A DNA stretch of 41,310 bases from Lacticaseibacillus camelliae DSM 22697 = JCM 13995. GTDB taxonomy: Bacteria; Bacillota; Bacilli; Lactobacillales; Lactobacillaceae. This document shows, piece by piece, positions 38,769-41,310 of this stretch. The stretch's first letter is position 1. Each line of letters opens with the position of its first letter. The position numbers were made by a program, and so were the translations under genes. Under the pieces are notes generated by a model. That model was not told the DNA's origin. It searched no databases and saw only the letters and a program-made list of their open reading frames with translations. The stretch is from NCBI RefSeq assembly GCF_001311195.1, contig NZ_BBAJ01000016.1:1-41310 (forward strand). Reading direction: 5' to 3'.

Positions 38769-39746
38769 TTAGTACTGATCACCGTTAAAAATCGAGTTTT
38801 TCACGATCACGTAATCGACGGCCTTAAGCGCGCCGATGTCGCGACCACCCGCGTAGGAAACTGCTGACTGGAGGTCTTCTTGCATTTCGACCAACGTGTC
38901 TTTGATTGAGCCCTTGACCGGCAGCAGGATTTTCTTGCCTTCAACGTTGTGGTGGGTGCCTTTTTGGTATTCAGAGGCGGAGCCGTAATATTCCTGGTAT
39001 TCTTTGCCGTCTTTGACAATGTGCTTGCCTGGCGTTTCTTTGTGCCCGGCAAATAGTGAGCCGATCATGCACATCGTCGCCCCAAAGCGAATACTTTTGG
39101 CGATGTCGCCATTGTTGCGGATGCCGCCGTCGGTGATTATCGGCTTGCGCGCGGCTTGGCGCACCATCTCAGCGCAGCCAGTTGCCAGCCGCCAGTCCCA
39201 AAGCCCGTCTTGAGCTTGGTGATGCAAACCTTGCCTGGGCCAATGCCGACCTTGGTGGCGTCAGCCCCTGCGTTTTCCAAATCGCGGACCGCTTGGGGCG
39301 TGCCGACGTTGCCTGCGATCACAAAACTGCCTGGCAGGTATTTTTTTGATGTGGCGGATCATGTCCATCACAATGTCGGAATGCCCGTGAGCGATGTCGA
39401 TCGTGATGTATTCAGGCACCAGCTGAGCGCCGGCAAGCGATTTGATGAAGGCGAACTCCTCGTCCTTCACCCCCACGGATATCGAGGCAAACAGGCCGGC
39501 CTCGTGCATGTCGCGGACAAACTGTTCTCGCGTTTCCGGATTAAACCGGTGCATCACGTAGAAGTAACCGTTGGCGGCGAGCCACTTGGCCAGCGGTGCG
39601 TCAATAATGGTTTGCATATTCGCAGGGACGACTGGCAATTTAAATTTGCGGCCGCCGAACTCAACGCTGGTATCCACTTCCTTGCGTGAGCGCACCACGC
39701 ATTTATTTGGAATCAGCTGAATATCTTCGTAATCAAAAATTTCCAT
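38769..39746 (-). CDS. guaC: GMP reductase (two frameshifts)
   Basis: Converts GMP to IMP with NADPH, balancing purine pools. It has the IMPDH/GMPR barrel: [21 protein letters not shown] at the start, [31 protein letters not shown], and the catalytic Cys loop [19 protein letters not shown]. The phosphate-binding end is [20 protein letters not shown] and FAGHKETPG. The reconstructed length is 325 aa, as in firmicute GuaC. An extra base sits in the T7 run 39341-39347 (A7 on the coding strand), and one A is missing near 39155 ([13 protein letters not shown] expected). GAAAGGACG precedes the ATG. PurBox-like sites lie upstream. Confidence 0.93.
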
Positions 39747-39803
39747 GCTTATCGTCCTTTCACCACATCGAGAACTCGTGTGACCTTTGCCACACCACGC
39801 GCT

Positions 39804-39832
39804 AATATACGGTAAGCGTTCGGAAATGTCAA
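39804..39832 (-). promoter_or_regulatory. Promoter of guaC
   Basis: On the minus strand TTGACA (39832-39827), 17-bp spacer, TATATT (39809-39804). Transcription should start near 39797, giving a leader of about 50 nt. A PurBox-like TTTCCGAACG lies in the spacer (39817-39826). Confidence 0.88.
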
Positions 39833-39855
39833 CTTATTCTCAAAAATAATATTTT

Positions 39856-39879
39856 AATGTTCGATACGTTCCGAACAAT
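39856..39879. promoter_or_regulatory. Inverted PurBox pair upstream of guaC
   Basis: AATGTTCG (39856-39863) and CGAACAAT (39872-39879) form an inverted pair of PurR-type boxes; TTCCGAACAAT fits the known core WWCCGAACWWT. The centre is about 70 bp upstream of the predicted start. PurR is known to control guaC (yumD) in Bacillus. Whether PurR activates or represses here is not readable. Confidence 0.7.
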
Positions 39880-39890
39880 GCCTCGGACGG

Positions 39891-39920
39891 GGAAAAGAAA
39901 ACCCTCGCCGCGGCGAGGGT
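39891..39920 (-). terminator. Terminator of corA
   Basis: Perfect stem ACCCTCGCC/GGCGAGGGT with a 2-nt loop as drawn, followed on the minus strand by TTTTCTTTTC. Confidence 0.85.
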
Positions 39921-39926
39921 CATGTG

Positions 39927-40874
39927 TTAGAAGTACCGATTTTTCCAGAACTGCAGGCCGATGAGGACCGAGATGATCAAAGAGATGATGATGGTGATGA
40001 TCCAAGAGATATGCATCCCCGCCCAGGGTAAGTCCATATTCATGCCGTAGAACGAGAACACCAGCGTGGGAATGGTCAAGATGATGGAGTAAGAGGTGAG
40101 AAACTTCATGACTCCATTCATGTTGTTGTTAATGATGTTGGAGTAGGTGTCTGTGGTTTCGCTGATGATCGAATTCGAGATCTGTGCCATTTCAATTCCT
40201 TGCTGGTTTTCGATCAGGATATCATCCAGCAGGTCAGTGCCTTCCTCGTCCAGCTGCAAGGGATCCGTGCGTTCGAGCTGCTGCAGCACGTTGCGATCGG
40301 TGCGCAAGCTCATCATGAAGTACACCAAGCCGCGCTGAATTCCCATTAACCCGTAAAGCTCCTCGTTGCGCAGACTAGATTGCAGTTTTGCTTCCAAGCT
40401 CTCGCGCGCCTTGTTGATGTCCCGCAAGTACGTCAGGTAGGCTGCCGTTGCGCGGTACATCATTTGCAACGCGGCGTGATTTTGACGTCGGGGGTCAAAG
40501 TCAGGCACCCGATTTTCGGCAAACAGCGAAAGTAGCGGCTGGGTCTGCGTATCGATCGTGATCAGGGCGGTTGCGGTGATAATAATGGCCAGCGGGATTG
40601 TTTTGTAGGTGACACGCTTTTTCGGGTCCAGCGTCGCCACGGGCATATCAAAAATAAGCAGGTGCACGTTCACGTCCGCATCGTATTCGTAGCGGGCGCC
40701 TTCGTCGGGATCCAAGCCGTAGAGCAGAAAGTCTTCCGGCACGCGGGTCTTTTTTTCCAGCGTGGACAGCTCGTCTTTGCTGGGCGCAGTCACGTTGATC
40801 CAAACCCCGGGTTCGATTTTGGCTTGTGGCTTCACGCCGCCTTTTGTATCATCGAATTTGTAAACAGAAAGCAT
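39927..40874 (-). CDS. CorA-family magnesium/divalent cation transporter
   Basis: Pentameric ion channel of the cytoplasmic membrane. The 315-aa intact protein has a large soluble N-terminal domain, a long helical region (RDINKARESLEAKLQSSLRNEEL), and two C-terminal membrane helices (FLTSYSIILTIPTLVFSFYGMNMDLP and ISWIITIIISLIISVLIGL, read in pieces). The selectivity motif YGMN is present at the end of the first helix; the following loop reads MDLPWAG. ATG 40874 follows GGAGG by 5 nt; the longer open frame to 41060 lacks support. Magnesium is the likely ion but cobalt or other divalents are possible. Confidence 0.9.
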   Translation of the reverse strand: MLSVYKFDDTKGGVKPQAKIEPGVWINVTAPSKDELSTLEKKTRVPEDFLLYGLDPDEGARYEYDADVNVHLLIFDMPVATLDPKKRVTYKTIPLAIIITATALITIDTQTQPLLSLFAENRVPDFDPRRQNHAALQMMYRATAAYLTYLRDINKARESLEAKLQSSLRNEELYGLMGIQRGLVYFMMSLRTDRNVLQQLERTDPLQLDEEGTDLLDDILIENQQGIEMAQISNSIISETTDTYSNIINNNMNGVMKFLTSYSIILTIPTLVFSFYGMNMDLPWAGMHISWIITIIISLIISVLIGLQFWKNRYF

Positions 40875-40943
40875 GATGACCTCCGCAGACTTTTTCTTAA
40901 GTGTACTATAAAACTGTGAGAGTTCGCGGGAAAGGGATGCGCG

Positions 40944-41310
40944 ATGCGAAAAATTGAGGAAAAAGCCAAGGTGATGGCCCAACTGGCAGTGTTTGCTTGT
41001 CCAGTTTGCGGCGAGCCGCTGAGTGTGAGTGGGACCAGTTTGCTGTGTCCGAATGGGCACCGGTACGATTTGGCCAAAAAAGGGACGGTCAATTTTCTGG
41101 CGAAGCCGAGTCCGACGGAGTACGATACGCCAATGCTGGAGGCCCGGCGGCGCGTCCTACAGGCGGGCTTCTTTGCGCCATTCATCGAGGCCATTGGCAG
41201 CCGGCTTGGCGCTGGCGAGACGGTGCTCGACGTCGGTTGCGGGGAAGGCACGCCGACTGCGGCGCTGGCGCAAAGCGGTGCCCTGGCGGTGGGCTTTGAC
41301 ATTTCGGCCC
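40944..41310 (+). CDS. 23S rRNA (guanine-N1)-methyltransferase RlmA, 5' part
   Basis: The gene runs off the right edge, leaving about 122 codons. The N-terminus has a zinc-ribbon, FACPVCGEPL ... LLCPNGHRYDLAKKGTVNFL (three Cys and one His), typical of RlmA proteins. Then comes the SAM-binding motif I, VLDVGCGEGTPTAAL, ending GFDIS at the edge. RlmA(II) methylates G748 of 23S rRNA in Gram-positive bacteria; the exact position is family knowledge. AAAGGGA lies upstream of ATG 40944. It is divergent from corA with about 70 bp between. Confidence 0.88.
   Translation, partial: MRKIEEKAKVMAQLAVFACPVCGEPLSVSGTSLLCPNGHRYDLAKKGTVNFLAKPSPTEYDTPMLEARRRVLQAGFFAPFIEAIGSRLGAGETVLDVGCGEGTPTAALAQSGALAVGFDISA

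Overview
This 41.3 kb window looks like chromosomal DNA from a moderately GC-rich lactic acid bacterium (Lactobacillales, probably Lactobacillaceae; species not identifiable by reading). Evidence: an S(MK) (SAM-III) riboswitch before metK, a leucine T-box before leuS followed by a YtgP/MurJ-like flippase and rsuA, an Ami-type oligopeptide transporter, the firmicute spxH / CYTH / relQ / nadK / RluA neighbourhood, a cre-like site, and PurBox-like sites before guaC. I see no phage, insertion sequence, CRISPR array or rRNA.

Layout. 1-385: four tRNA genes (Ser, Glu, Val, Asp) and a terminator. 390-3944: a small membrane protein (minus), the riboswitch and metK, then an MFS drug-type exporter. 4028-8900: a beta-glucoside locus (RpiR-type regulator, PTS EIIC, 6-phospho-beta-glucosidase, ROK kinase). 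8919-14896: a PAP2 phosphatase (minus), then T-box-leuS, flippase and rsuA. 14902-15732: NAD(P)H-hydrate dehydratase (minus). 15834-23191: an oppABCDF operon lying between two identical tRNA-Leu(CAG) genes. 23249-26970: a heterodimeric ABC exporter behind a promoter, a possible leaderless 10-codon ORF and a strong terminator. 27021-32044: secreted phosphoesterase, coiA, alanine dehydrogenase, spxH and a CYTH protein. 32147-35425: relQ-nadK-RluA-degV operon. 35490-40874 (minus): unknown 155-aa protein, cutC, uppP, lactonase, guaC and corA. 40944-end: start of rlmA.

The main caveat is reading-frame quality. I count about 30 indel events in 19 of 35 protein genes, including genes a cell can hardly lose (leuS, uppP). 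Twelve of the thirteen insertions lengthen A or T runs, most often six to seven; most deletions remove one base from a short G, C or A run. In every broken gene, undoing the inferred indels restores a whole number of codons and a family-typical length. I read these as sequencing or assembly errors, so such genes are annotated as one CDS over the full span with break positions stated.

Biologically the most interesting signal is the leader of the ABC exporter (23249-23351). Its layout suggests translation-coupled attenuation of a drug pump, like that known for Bacillus BmrB-BmrCD but with a different peptide and apparently no Shine-Dalgarno site. Secondary points are the match between the leuS T-box specifier (CUG) and the tRNA-Leu(CAG) duplicated around opp, the PurBox pair plus promoter box at guaC, and a cluster of palindromes before the EIIC gene.
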